Assembly (NCBI GenBank): GCA_963662815.2
Contig: CAXXWA010000025.1
Coordinates: 62,001 to 126,000, forward strand
From: JAPPHA01 sp963662815
GTDB lineage: Bacteria > Pseudomonadota > Alphaproteobacteria > Rhodobacterales > Rhodobacteraceae
Length of the DNA stretch: 64,000 nt
Direction of reading: 5' to 3'
The notes below the pieces were generated by a model that made no database searches, had not been told where the DNA came from, and saw only the letters and a list, made by a program, of their open reading frames with translations. The position numbers and the translations under genes are program-made. Below, piece by piece: positions 34,632-42,858 of this stretch (within the stretch, counting starts at the first letter, position 1; every line of letters starts with the position of its first letter).

Positions 34632-36004
34632 CCACTCTGAAGGCAACACCGGATGTGGTGGCGACCTGCGTCCTTCGACGCAGGATGTTGCGAATCGGCC
34701 AGATGGCGGCGACAGTCCCTGTGATGAAGCATGGAGGCTGTCATGCCGAGCGGCTACCACCACCTGACCCATGGCGAACGATGCCAGATATACGCGCTGA
34801 GGAAAAGCGGACTGTCCGACTTGGCCATTGCCCGGCAGATCGGCCGGGACCGGACGACTGTCCGGCGCGAGATCCGGCGCAACGGCGGCGGGCGCGGATA
34901 CAGGCACTTGCAAGCGCAGGGCAAGGCCTCGGCGCGGCGCGGCGCGGCGTCGTCCGTTGCCAGGAAGATGACGCCGGAGCGGTGGACGACGGCGGAGGAC
35001 AGGCTGGCGGAGGGCTGGAGCCCGGACCGGACCGCCGGCCGCTTCCGCAAGGAGGGCATCCCCATGGCGGGCCGGGAATGGATCTACCAGCACGTCCGCG
35101 CCGACCGGAAGGCCGGGGGCCGGCTCTTCCTTTTCCTGCGGCGCCGCGGGAAGAAGCCGAACTGGAAGGGCGGGCGCCACTCGGGCCGGGGCCGCATCCC
35201 GGACCGCACGGACATCTCCGAGCGCCCGGAGATCGTGGAGGCGAAGGAGCGGATCGGCGACTGGGAGGCGGACACGATCATCGGCAAGGGCCACAGCGGC
35301 GCGCTGGCGTGCTGGTGGACCGGGCGTCGAAATACACGCTTCTTCAGAGGGTTGGGCGGAGGACGGCGGCCGCGGTCGGTGCCGCGCTGCTCGAGATGCT
35401 GCTGCCGCTCGCCGCCCTGGTCCGCACGATCACCGCGGACAACGGCAAGGAGTTCGCGGGCCATGCATGGGTGGCGAAGGCGCTCGGGGCCGGGTTCTTC
35501 TTCGCCACGCCGTACCATTCCTGGGAGCGGGGCCTGAACGAGCACACGAACGGCCTGGTGCGGGGGTATTTTTCCAAGGACACGGACTTCCAGCAGATCA
35601 CCGACGCGGAGGTGAAGGCCGTCCAGGACCGGCTGAACGCGCGTCCGAGGAAGGCGCTCGGCTACATGACCCCGGCCGAGGCGTTCCGGAAGGCGCGGCC
35701 TCCCTGACCGGAGCCGTCCCGGACCGTCCTGCGGAGGGACCGGTCCGGGGAGAGAAAGGGGCGTCTGCGGCCCGCCGACCTCGGTCGGGCTCCGCCCTCC
35801 CTTCGCCCGGCGGGCCGCCGCCGCCCCCTGGGCGCGGCTTGCGCCGTCCGGAGAGCGCGGCTACGCTGCGTTTCGACGGGACTTCAGCCGCCTCGGGCCC
35901 GGATCTCGGGTGCCCCGGGGTCTGGATTCGCCATCACAGGGCCATCTTCGGCACCAGAGCTGCGCGCTCGCTGCGGAAATGGCCGGTGTTGCACTTCGGA
36001 GTGG
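34632..36004 (+). mobile_element. IS30-family insertion sequence
   Basis: The left end CCACTCTGAAGGCAACACCGG at 34632 and the complement of the right end, CCACTCCGAAGTGCAACACC (ending at 36004), form a terminal repeat pair with a few mismatches. Length is 1373 bp. One transposase gene fills the left two thirds, and the 300 bp after it are non-coding. No convincing target duplication is visible. The transposase has a frameshift, so mobility would need help in trans. Confidence 0.75.
34743..35707 (+). pseudogene. IS30-family transposase, one frameshift
   Basis: The ATG at 34743 gives MPSGYHHLTHGERCQIYALR, the IS30 N-terminal helix-turn-helix; SDLAIARQIGRDRTTVRREI is the recognition part. The DDE core begins IGDWEADTIIGKGHSG (first Asp). 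The frame then shifts by one base near 35305-35312 and resumes as VLVDRASKYTLLQRVG, followed by ITADNGKEFAGH (second Asp) and SWERGLNEHTNGLVRGYF (Glu). Only one shift separates two otherwise complete halves, so damage is recent or a sequencing error. Confidence 0.85.
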
Positions 36005-36577
36005 AAGTGGGGAAAGGATCCTGGACGGCAGTGCCAATCCTCAAGCCTCCTCCGGTTCTCTCGCGGGTCGCCGCCGTCATTGGCGGCGTGAGTTCCATCT
36101 GGCACGCGAGACTCTGCGATCACTGCATTGCGCCTTTAGGAGTTACAAGGAATTTCGTGAGAAAGGCCCCATCGCAAATAATGGCGAAAGCGGCGCTGCC
36201 CGTGTAAGGAGATTGAGCATTTGTTCGCCTTTAGTCCGGACGCGTTCGGGTCGATTGCACGCTGAACGCTGGTCGTCCGGCGCCAGTCGGCGACCATCGT
36301 CCGTAGTACGGTTGATGGGACGGGCAAGAAAGTCGCCCTCGCAATCCGGCATTCGCGCCGCGTATTCATCTTGGTCTTGCTATCAGCATCTCAGATGACA
36401 CCTGCGGAAGGACGAGCGCCTTTCCGTAAGCAAATGGCGGTCGAAGCAGGCAATTCCTCAGTGCCCGCCGGGCCGGGGAACGCCGGGTTGGGGACTCGCA
36501 TGCTGCATCAGTTTCGGATATAGGCTTCGCTTCGACTGTAACCTGTCGGTGGATGCGGAGATCGTGGGAGGCATGCC
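36005..36577. other. intergenic upstream of the DAHP synthase gene
   Basis: No gene is supported. GGGAGG just before 36570 is the ribosome-binding site of the next gene. No attenuator or Trp/Phe/Tyr leader peptide was seen. Confidence 0.4.
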
Positions 36578-37948
36578 ATGGCATTGGGTTGGGAAAAGAC
36601 GGACTGGCGGCGAAAGGAGCGGGTCCAGATGCCGGAGTACGACGACCAGGAGTCTCTCGGCAAGGTGGAGAGAAAACTCCGGAGCTACCCGCCGCTGGTC
36701 TTTGCCGGCGAGGTCCGGACGCTGAAGTCCCGGCTCGGCGACGTGGCGAGCGGCAAGTCGTTCCTTCTGCAGGGCGGCGATTGCGCGGAAAGCTTCCAGG
36801 AGCACAGTGCGGACAACCTCCGTGACACGTATCGCGTCCTGCTCCAGATGGCTGTGGTCCTCACCTACGGCGCCAAGCGGCCTGTCGTGAAGGTCGGACG
36901 TGTCGCAGGGCAGTTCGCCAAGCCGAGGTCGTCCCCGACGGAAACCGTCGGCGGCGTGGAACTGCCGAGCTACAAGGGCGACATCATAAATGACATGGAA
37001 TTCACGAAAAGGGCGCGCCGGCCGAATCCGAAGCGCATGCTGCAGGCGTATGCGCAGTCCGCCGCCTCGCTCAATCTGCTGCGCGCTTTCAGCATGGGCG
37101 GATTCGCCGACATTCACCGTGTCCATGCCTGGAATCTCGGCTTTGCAAAGGATTCTCCGGCGACGGAGAGGTATCGCCGGCTGGCGGACAGGATATCCGA
37201 TTCACTTGACTTCATGACCGCGGCCGGCGTCAATGACGAGTCCACGGGCGTTTTGAACACGGTCGAGTACTATACTTCGCATGAGGCGCTTCTCCTGGAG
37301 TACGAGGAAGCGCTGTGCCGCGTGGACAGCACGACCGGCAGGCCGGTTGCGGGCTCGGGGCACTTGATCTGGATCGGGGACCGGACCCGAAGCCCGGACG
37401 GCGCGCATGTGGAGTTTTGCCGCGGCGTGCAGAATCCGATCGGGTTGAAGTGCGGCCCCACGCTCGACCCTGACGATCTGATCCGGCTTGCGGACGTTCT
37501 GAATCCGGAAAACGAGCCCGGGCGGCTGACCCTGATCGCGCGCTTCGGCGCAGGACGCGTCGCAGATCACTTGCCTAAACTCGTACGCAAGATCGAGGCA
37601 GAAGGGCGCATCGTCGTCTGGTCCTGCGACCCGATGCATGGCAACACCATCAAGTCGACAACCGGCTACAAGACCCGCCCGTTCGACAGCGTGCTTCGGG
37701 AAGTCCGGGAGTTCTTCGCGATTCACGAGGCGGAGGGCAGTTATCCGGGCGGCGTGCATTTCGAAATGACCGGCAAGGATGTCACGGAATGCACGGGCGG
37801 GATCAGGGCGATCGCCGAGGTGGATCTTTCGTCGCGCTACCATACGGCGTGCGACCCAAGGCTCAACGCGTCGCAGGCGCTTGAACTTGCCTTTCTGGTC
37901 GCCGAGGAACTTGACGCGCGGCAGGCTCAGAGACGCCTGGCCGTCTGA
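36578..37948 (+). CDS. aroG: class II 3-deoxy-D-arabino-heptulosonate 7-phosphate synthase
   Basis: This 456-residue enzyme condenses phosphoenolpyruvate and erythrose 4-phosphate to DAHP, the first shikimate-pathway step. Plant-type (class II) family signatures are strong: LQGGDCAESFQEH with the metal-binding Cys, KVGRVAGQFAKPRS, SYKGDIIND, GDRTRSPDGAHVEFCRGV, NPIGLKCGPT, SCDPMHGNT and GGVHFEMTGKDVTECTGG. Length is as expected for bacterial class II proteins. An out-of-frame ATG lies 6 bp earlier; 36578 fits GGGAGG better in frame. It is the first gene of the housekeeping block. Confidence 0.95.
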   Translation: MALGWEKTDWRRKERVQMPEYDDQESLGKVERKLRSYPPLVFAGEVRTLKSRLGDVASGKSFLLQGGDCAESFQEHSADNLRDTYRVLLQMAVVLTYGAKRPVVKVGRVAGQFAKPRSSPTETVGGVELPSYKGDIINDMEFTKRARRPNPKRMLQAYAQSAASLNLLRAFSMGGFADIHRVHAWNLGFAKDSPATERYRRLADRISDSLDFMTAAGVNDESTGVLNTVEYYTSHEALLLEYEEALCRVDSTTGRPVAGSGHLIWIGDRTRSPDGAHVEFCRGVQNPIGLKCGPTLDPDDLIRLADVLNPENEPGRLTLIARFGAGRVADHLPKLVRKIEAEGRIVVWSCDPMHGNTIKSTTGYKTRPFDSVLREVREFFAIHEAEGSYPGGVHFEMTGKDVTECTGGIRAIAEVDLSSRYHTACDPRLNASQALELAFLVAEELDARQAQRRLAV

Positions 37949-38063
37949 GACTGCGGTGCCGTGATGAGCAGCGGTTCAGTCCCGCATGCCGCAGCGGCTG
38001 GGCCCTGCCTCGACGCCTCCCCGACTGCGTTTTCCGCGTGAGTGCTGTGGGAGCGACCTGCAG

Positions 38064-39014
38064 ATGAGGGGAGGCGACACTGCGGATGCCGCACCCCCGG
38101 CTGCGGTGTCGGCGACTGCCGCCGACGTGCTTCGTTCCATGACCGGATTCGCATCAGTCTCCGGCCGAACCCTGACGCGCGGCTGGGTCTGGGAGATGCG
38201 GGGGGTCAACGGTCGAGGGCTAGATCTGCGCGTCAACCTGCCCGAGGAATGCGAGTTTCTGGATTCGGTCGTCAGGAAGGAGGTCGCAGGCCGTTGCGTC
38301 CGAGGGCGGATTGCCGTCACCCTGCGTGCAAGGCGGGAGGAGGGGGAGTCGGAAGTTGACCGCGCGGGCATGGAGGCGGCATTCGCGTCCGCGAAGCGCG
38401 TACAGGAAATGGCGGCGGCGGCCGGAATCGCCCTCGCGCGCGACACGCCGACGGCGATGATTTCACTGGCCCGGCAGTTGAGCGGCGCCAGCGAATCGGA
38501 ATCGGAATTGGCGGAGTGGCGAGCTGCCCTCGAAACGCAGGTTTCGGGGCTTGTCGCCGCGTTCGATAGTGCGAGGCAGTCGGAGGGCAACGCGCTCCGG
38601 GATGTCCTGGCAGGGCACGTCGACAGGATTTCGGAACTCAGGAAAGACGCTGCGCGTCTTGCCGAGAGGGGCGTCGAATTGCAGACCGAGAAAGTCAAGC
38701 GCGGTTTGCAGGCGATCCTGGCCAAGCGCGATGACTTCGACGAGGGGCGCATTGCCATGGAGGTTGCCCTCCTTGCCGCCAAGTCGGACGTTACAGAAGA
38801 ACTCGACAGGCTCGGGGCGCATGCCGACGCCGCCCGAGGCCTGCTTGCCGCGGGAGGTCCGGTCGGACGCCGGCTTGACTTCCTTTCGCAGGAGTTGAAC
38901 AGGGAAGCGAACACGCTCTGCTCCAAGGCCGCCACGGCGGAACTGGCCGGCATCGGGCTCGAACTCAAGGTGGCCGTCGACCAGCTGCGAGAGCAGGTGC
39001 AGAATGTGGAGTAG
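38064..39014 (+). CDS. yicC: YicC/YloC-family endoribonuclease
   Basis: This protein of 316 residues or fewer belongs to the YicC family, shown in E. coli to be an RNase. LRSMTGFASVSGR is the conserved N-terminus, and AGIGLELKVAVDQLREQVQNVE is the conserved C-terminal DUF1732 part. The ATG at 38064 has GGGAG at a workable distance. The conserved block would also allow a GTG start at 38127, and 37986 is too long. It ends 2 bp before gmk, the usual yicC-gmk arrangement in alphaproteobacteria. Confidence 0.87.
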   Translation: MRGGDTADAAPPAAVSATAADVLRSMTGFASVSGRTLTRGWVWEMRGVNGRGLDLRVNLPEECEFLDSVVRKEVAGRCVRGRIAVTLRARREEGESEVDRAGMEAAFASAKRVQEMAAAAGIALARDTPTAMISLARQLSGASESESELAEWRAALETQVSGLVAAFDSARQSEGNALRDVLAGHVDRISELRKDAARLAERGVELQTEKVKRGLQAILAKRDDFDEGRIAMEVALLAAKSDVTEELDRLGAHADAARGLLAAGGPVGRRLDFLSQELNREANTLCSKAATAELAGIGLELKVAVDQLREQVQNVE

Positions 39015-39016
39015 CG

Positions 39017-39679
39017 ATGCCTGACCTGCGCCGCCGGGGATTGATGCTCGTCCTGTCGTCGCCTTCGGGCGCAGGGAAGTCCACTTTGGCGCGCCGCATG
39101 GTCGGGAGCGGCAATATGCAGCTGTCGGTATCCGCCACGACGCGCCCGCCGCGACGCGGCGAGGAGCACGGCCGCGAGTACTTCTTCGTTTCGGACCGGG
39201 AGTTTTCGGACATGGTCGCCTCCGATGCCATGCTTGAGCATGCGGAAGTCTACGGACACCGGTACGGCACGCCGGGCGCGCCCGTCCAGAACTGTCTAGC
39301 CGAAGGCAGGGACGTCGTCTTCGATGTCGACTGGCAGGGCTGCGATCAACTCGTGCGATCAAGCCTCGGCGAGCACGTGGTTTCCGTCTTCATATTGCCG
39401 CCGAGCATCCGCGAACTCGAACGCCGACTCATCGCGCGTGGCAAGGACCGGCCGGAGGTGCTTGCTATTCGCATGGAGCGCGCCATGGACGACGTCCGGC
39501 ATGGAGTCGATTACGATTACGTGCTGATCAACCATGAGTTCGAGAGGTGCAGCGAGGAGCTCTGCAAAATCGTCGAGGCGGAGAGGCTGCGCCGCATCAG
39601 GCAACCCGGCATCGCCGATCACATGCGCCGGCTCGACGCCGAATTCGAACAGCGCACCGAAAGGACGCAGGCGCCATGA
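39017..39679 (+). CDS. gmk: guanylate kinase
   Basis: This 220-residue enzyme phosphorylates GMP to GDP with ATP. The P-loop is SSPSGAGKSTLARRM at about residue 15. GMP-binding elements are SATTRPPRRGEEHGREYFF and LEHAEVYGHRYGTP. DVVFDVDWQGCDQL and the lid region RMERAMDD follow. Its last codon overlaps the next start (ATGA). Confidence 0.95.
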   Translation: MPDLRRRGLMLVLSSPSGAGKSTLARRMVGSGNMQLSVSATTRPPRRGEEHGREYFFVSDREFSDMVASDAMLEHAEVYGHRYGTPGAPVQNCLAEGRDVVFDVDWQGCDQLVRSSLGEHVVSVFILPPSIRELERRLIARGKDRPEVLAIRMERAMDDVRHGVDYDYVLINHEFERCSEELCKIVEAERLRRIRQPGIADHMRRLDAEFEQRTERTQAP

Positions 39680-40206
39680 CAGTGTATTCCCTCGGCGCTG
39701 ACACCCCCGAGATTCCCGGAAACGGCGACTGCTGGATTGCGCCGGGTGCACACGTGATCGGAAGGGTCGTGCTGGGAAAATCCGTGTCCGTCTGGTTCGG
39801 CGCCGTGCTCCGGGGCGACAACGAGGCGCTGACTCTGGGGGAGGGGACCAACATTCAGGACAATGCTGTATTGCACACGGATCCTGGGTTCCCGCTCATC
39901 ATCGGTTGCGGCTGCACGATCGGCCATGCGGCGGTGGTGCATGGCTGCCGAGTCGGGGACGGATCGCTCGTCGGCATGGGGGCGACCTTGCTGAATGGCG
40001 CCGTGATCGGCAGGGGCTGCCTCATCGGCGCCGGCGCGCTGGTTACCGAGGGTGCGGTAATTCCCGACGGCTCGCTGGTTCTCGGCATGCCCGGAAGGGT
40101 GATCAGGCGCCTTGAGGTGCATGAAGTCTCGGATCTCGGAGCAGCCGCGAAACATTACCAGGAGAGATATCGAAAATACCGTTCCGAACTCCTGGCCGGT
40201 TCATAG
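39676..40206 (+). CDS. gamma-class carbonic anhydrase-like hexapeptide-repeat protein
   Basis: This 176-residue left-handed beta-helix protein (trimer expected) has repeats such as IGRVVLGKSVSVWFGAVLRG, NIQDNAVLHTD, IGHAAVVHG and MGATLLNGAVIGRGCLIGAG. The zinc ligands of gamma-carbonic anhydrases correspond to His in VLHTD, TIGHAAVVHG. Related YrdA/PaaY proteins bind other acyl substrates, so carbonic anhydrase activity is not certain. The ATGA overlap with gmk indicates co-translation. Confidence 0.88.
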   Translation: MTVYSLGADTPEIPGNGDCWIAPGAHVIGRVVLGKSVSVWFGAVLRGDNEALTLGEGTNIQDNAVLHTDPGFPLIIGCGCTIGHAAVVHGCRVGDGSLVGMGATLLNGAVIGRGCLIGAGALVTEGAVIPDGSLVLGMPGRVIRRLEVHEVSDLGAAAKHYQERYRKYRSELLAGS

Positions 40207-40293
40207 CATGGCTGCCCGGGACGGCTTCGCGCACATGCGGCCAACGCCCGGCGCCCGTTGTCTTCGTCAAAAAGTCGGCGTTGCGAGGACATC

Positions 40294-40470
40294 TTGAGTC
40301 CGCTGCTTGCTCCTGGCGAATTCGTTCGTCATCCCGAACGACCGGACTGGGGAATCGGTCAGGTTCAATCTGTCGCAGGCGACCTTGTCACCGTGAACTT
40401 CGAGGAAGTTGGAAAGGTGGTGGTCAATTCGCGGATCATCGAGCTCACGCCGGAAATCGATCCTCTCTGA
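40294..40470 (+). CDS. DUF3553 small protein
   Basis: This protein of about 58 residues starts at TTG (LSPLLAPGEFVRHPERPDWG) with GAGG 7 bp upstream; an earlier TTG at 40258 is open but has no site. The core WGIGQVQSVAGDLVTVNFEEVGKVVV resembles the beta-barrel of DUF3553, which is related to the CarD/UvrD C-terminal Tudor-like fold. The role is unknown. Confidence 0.75.
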   Translation: MSPLLAPGEFVRHPERPDWGIGQVQSVAGDLVTVNFEEVGKVVVNSRIIELTPEIDPL

Positions 40471-40600
40471 TTCGGAGTTGCCGAATGGGGAGGCTTGCCG
40501 TTGACAGTTCCCACGCAACTTAGCTTCCCCAGTTTCCCGACGTTGCGTTCGCGGTGAATTGCCCTTAGGCTTCGGGAAATTCCATGAAGATTGGCTGGCA

Positions 40601-41377
40601 ATGCAGTTCGACGGGCGCCGTTTCACGTTGAAACTGGCTGAAACCAAGGAGGAAATCCTTGCATCGCAACGGCTGCGCTATCGCGTGTTCGTAAAGGAGA
40701 TGGGGGCGCGGGTAGACGGAGAATCCGAGCGGATGGGCATCGAGCGCGATTCGTTCGACCCATTTTTCGATCATCTGATACTGCTTGACAACGCGCACGA
40801 GGATCCCGGCGAAGCGGTCATAGGCACCTATCGGCTGCTCCGCGGCGAGGTGGCCGCCGAGGGCCCAGGATTCTACGGCAGCAGTGAATTCGACCTTGAG
40901 CGCATTGCCAAGGCAGGTCGCCGTTCTGTCGAACTTGGCCGTTCCTGCGTCGACGCGCGCTACCGGGGCGGGCCCGCGATGCTTCTCCTCTGGAACGGCC
41001 TGGCTGACTATGTCCTCAGCCGGGACATCGAGATCATGTTCGGAGTCGCATCCTTTCCGGGCGTTGATCCGGACCCGATCGAACACGCCCTGTCATACCT
41101 GTACCACAATCATCTCGCGCCGTCCGATATCCGCGTACGCGTGCACGAAGACTGTGCGACTCCCATGAACACGCGCCCCCTGGAGACGACGAATCGCAGC
41201 GCCGCACTTGCCCAGATGCCGGCGCTCATCAAGGGATACCTGCGCCTTGGAGGGTTCGTGGGGGAAGGCGCGTATATCGACCACGGATTCAACACGGTGG
41301 ATGTCTGCCTGATTCTCGACACCGCGAGAATGTCAGCCAAGCACAAGGCGCACTACGTCCGGGGCTATACTCGGTGA
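40601..41377 (+). CDS. olsB: ornithine acyl-ACP N-acyltransferase (OlsB)
   Basis: This 258-residue GNAT-fold enzyme transfers a 3-hydroxyacyl chain from ACP to the alpha-amino group of ornithine, giving lyso-ornithine lipid. Typical motifs are LASQRLRYRVFVKEMGA near residue 22, the acetyl/acyl-carrier binding segment VIGTYRLLRGEVA, and RRSVELGRSCVDARYRGG. The start MQFDGRRFTLKLAE is chosen because similarity begins there; a frame from 40559 is open. The last codons overlap the next start as GTGA, so olsB and olsA are one operon. Confidence 0.9.
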   Translation: MQFDGRRFTLKLAETKEEILASQRLRYRVFVKEMGARVDGESERMGIERDSFDPFFDHLILLDNAHEDPGEAVIGTYRLLRGEVAAEGPGFYGSSEFDLERIAKAGRRSVELGRSCVDARYRGGPAMLLLWNGLADYVLSRDIEIMFGVASFPGVDPDPIEHALSYLYHNHLAPSDIRVRVHEDCATPMNTRPLETTNRSAALAQMPALIKGYLRLGGFVGEGAYIDHGFNTVDVCLILDTARMSAKHKAHYVRGYTR

Positions 41378-42189
41378 TCACCTGGCAGGGCGTACGCCCG
41401 TTTGTTCTCGAGCGGCCGGAGGGGCTCGGTTGGCTGCGCCTTGCCTGGCGCCTCGTCGTCGTTTTCTGCGTTGCGGGGATTCTCCTGCCGCCGCTCCTGA
41501 TCGCCCGCCAACTGAAACACGATGGGATGCGCAGGCGGATTGTCAGGCTCGCCTGCCGGCAGGCCCTGCGCGTGCTCGGCCTCGACATGACAGTGCGCGG
41601 CGCGCCGATGCGAAGGGAAGGCGGGCTCGTGGCGAACCATTGCTGCTGGCTCGATGTGGTCGTCCTGAACGCCGCGCAACATGCGTATTTCGTATCGAAG
41701 TCCGAAGTCAGGTCCTGGCCCTTCTGCGGCGTGATCGCGCGAGCCGCCGGAACAGTGTTTATCCGGCGCCGCGCGATGGACGCGCTCCTGCAGAAGCTGA
41801 TCTTCCTGGACCGGTTTCGCGAAGGCCATACGCTGCTCTTCTTCCCGGAAGGCACCAGCACCGACGGGCTCAGGGTCCTTCCGTTCAGGTCGTCGCTCTT
41901 TTCGGCGTTCTTCGATGCGGAAGTGCGCGACCGCATGTGGGTCCAGCCGGTGAGCCTGGTCTACACGGCTCCGGAGAGCAGGCGAGTCGACTTCTACGGT
42001 TGGTGGGGAAACGCGAGCTTCATCGGCCATTGCGCGATGATCCTGTCGGCGCCGCGGCAGGGATCGGTCGAGCTGGTGTTTCATGAGCCCTTGCGCGCGG
42101 CGGATTACCCTGACCGGAAACGCCTCGCCAGCGTCTGTCGGAACCGCGTGAATTCCGCTATCGATCCCGCTCCAGTCCCGAGCGTATAG
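41374..42189 (+). CDS. olsA: lyso-ornithine lipid O-acyltransferase (OlsA/PlsC family)
   Basis: This 271-residue membrane-associated acyltransferase completes ornithine lipid. One hydrophobic span lies near residues 24-44 (WRLVVVFCVAGILLPPLL). The HX4D motif is NHCCWLD and the substrate motif LLFFPEGTSTDGLRVLPF. It starts with GTG overlapping the olsB stop. Ornithine lipids replace phospholipids under phosphate limitation or stress. It overlaps tail-to-tail by 32 bp with the ThiE-like gene. Confidence 0.9.
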   Translation: MITWQGVRPFVLERPEGLGWLRLAWRLVVVFCVAGILLPPLLIARQLKHDGMRRRIVRLACRQALRVLGLDMTVRGAPMRREGGLVANHCCWLDVVVLNAAQHAYFVSKSEVRSWPFCGVIARAAGTVFIRRRAMDALLQKLIFLDRFREGHTLLFFPEGTSTDGLRVLPFRSSLFSAFFDAEVRDRMWVQPVSLVYTAPESRRVDFYGWWGNASFIGHCAMILSAPRQGSVELVFHEPLRAADYPDRKRLASVCRNRVNSAIDPAPVPSV

Positions 42190-42781
42190 CCAGCGCCGCA
42201 CGCAGCGGGTCCGCCGCCTCCCAGATGCCGTTGCCGAGAAACAGGAAATCGGCGCAATTCGCGAGCCGCGCCGCATCCGCGGCAGTGTCGACGCCGTCCG
42301 CCGCCGATGGAACCTCTATCATTTCCGACCACCATTCGAACAATTCGGTCCCTGCGACGGACCCGTCGCCCAGTTTCGACGGCGTGACCGGTCCGAAAGC
42401 CACGTAGTCGGCACCCTGTTCGCCGGCAATCAGCCCCGCATGGCGGGAATTGCCGCAGAAGACGCCGATGATACGGTCCCGGCCGAGTTCCGCGCGGGCG
42501 TTCCGGCAGGATAGGGCGGTGGAGGACAGGTGTACGCCGTCGAGGCCGTGCGGCTCGACAAGCCGGACATGATCGGTGACCACGAGCGCCACGTCGCGCG
42601 CGTGGCACGTTTCCCTGAGCGCATCTGCGGCCCTTAGTACGCGATCCTCGTCGCGCGTTGCCAGATCGAGGCGCACGCAGGCGACATCGGTTGCGTCCAG
42701 AACCGCGCCGATCGCATCGGTGAAGTCGCCTAGCCGGATCGCCGGGGGAGTGACGAGGCATATGCGCGGATCGCCGGTCAT
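42158..42781 (-). CDS. thiE: thiamine phosphate synthase-like protein
   Basis: This 207-residue TIM-barrel protein of the ThiE/TenI family joins pyrimidine and thiazole phosphates in thiamine synthesis. ICLVTPPAIRLGDF opens the barrel, LVVTDHVRLVEPHGLDGVHL is the active-site strand, and GVFCGNSRHAGLIAGEQGADYVAFGP with TPSKLGDG is the phosphate loop. The canonical HLGQ.D stretch reads HLSSTAL, a departure, so catalytic competence or substrate could differ. No other thiamine genes are nearby. The start MTGDPRICLV is chosen by similarity. Confidence 0.75.
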   Translation of the reverse strand: MTGDPRICLVTPPAIRLGDFTDAIGAVLDATDVACVRLDLATRDEDRVLRAADALRETCHARDVALVVTDHVRLVEPHGLDGVHLSSTALSCRNARAELGRDRIIGVFCGNSRHAGLIAGEQGADYVAFGPVTPSKLGDGSVAGTELFEWWSEMIEVPSAADGVDTAADAARLANCADFLFLGNGIWEAADPLRAALAIRSGLERDR

Positions 42782-42858
42782 GTTCGGACAGGACCGCGTC
42801 CGGACGATCCGCGCGTAATGGCCGGGACTGGACGGGGACGGCGCATTCCGGGCCGCAC

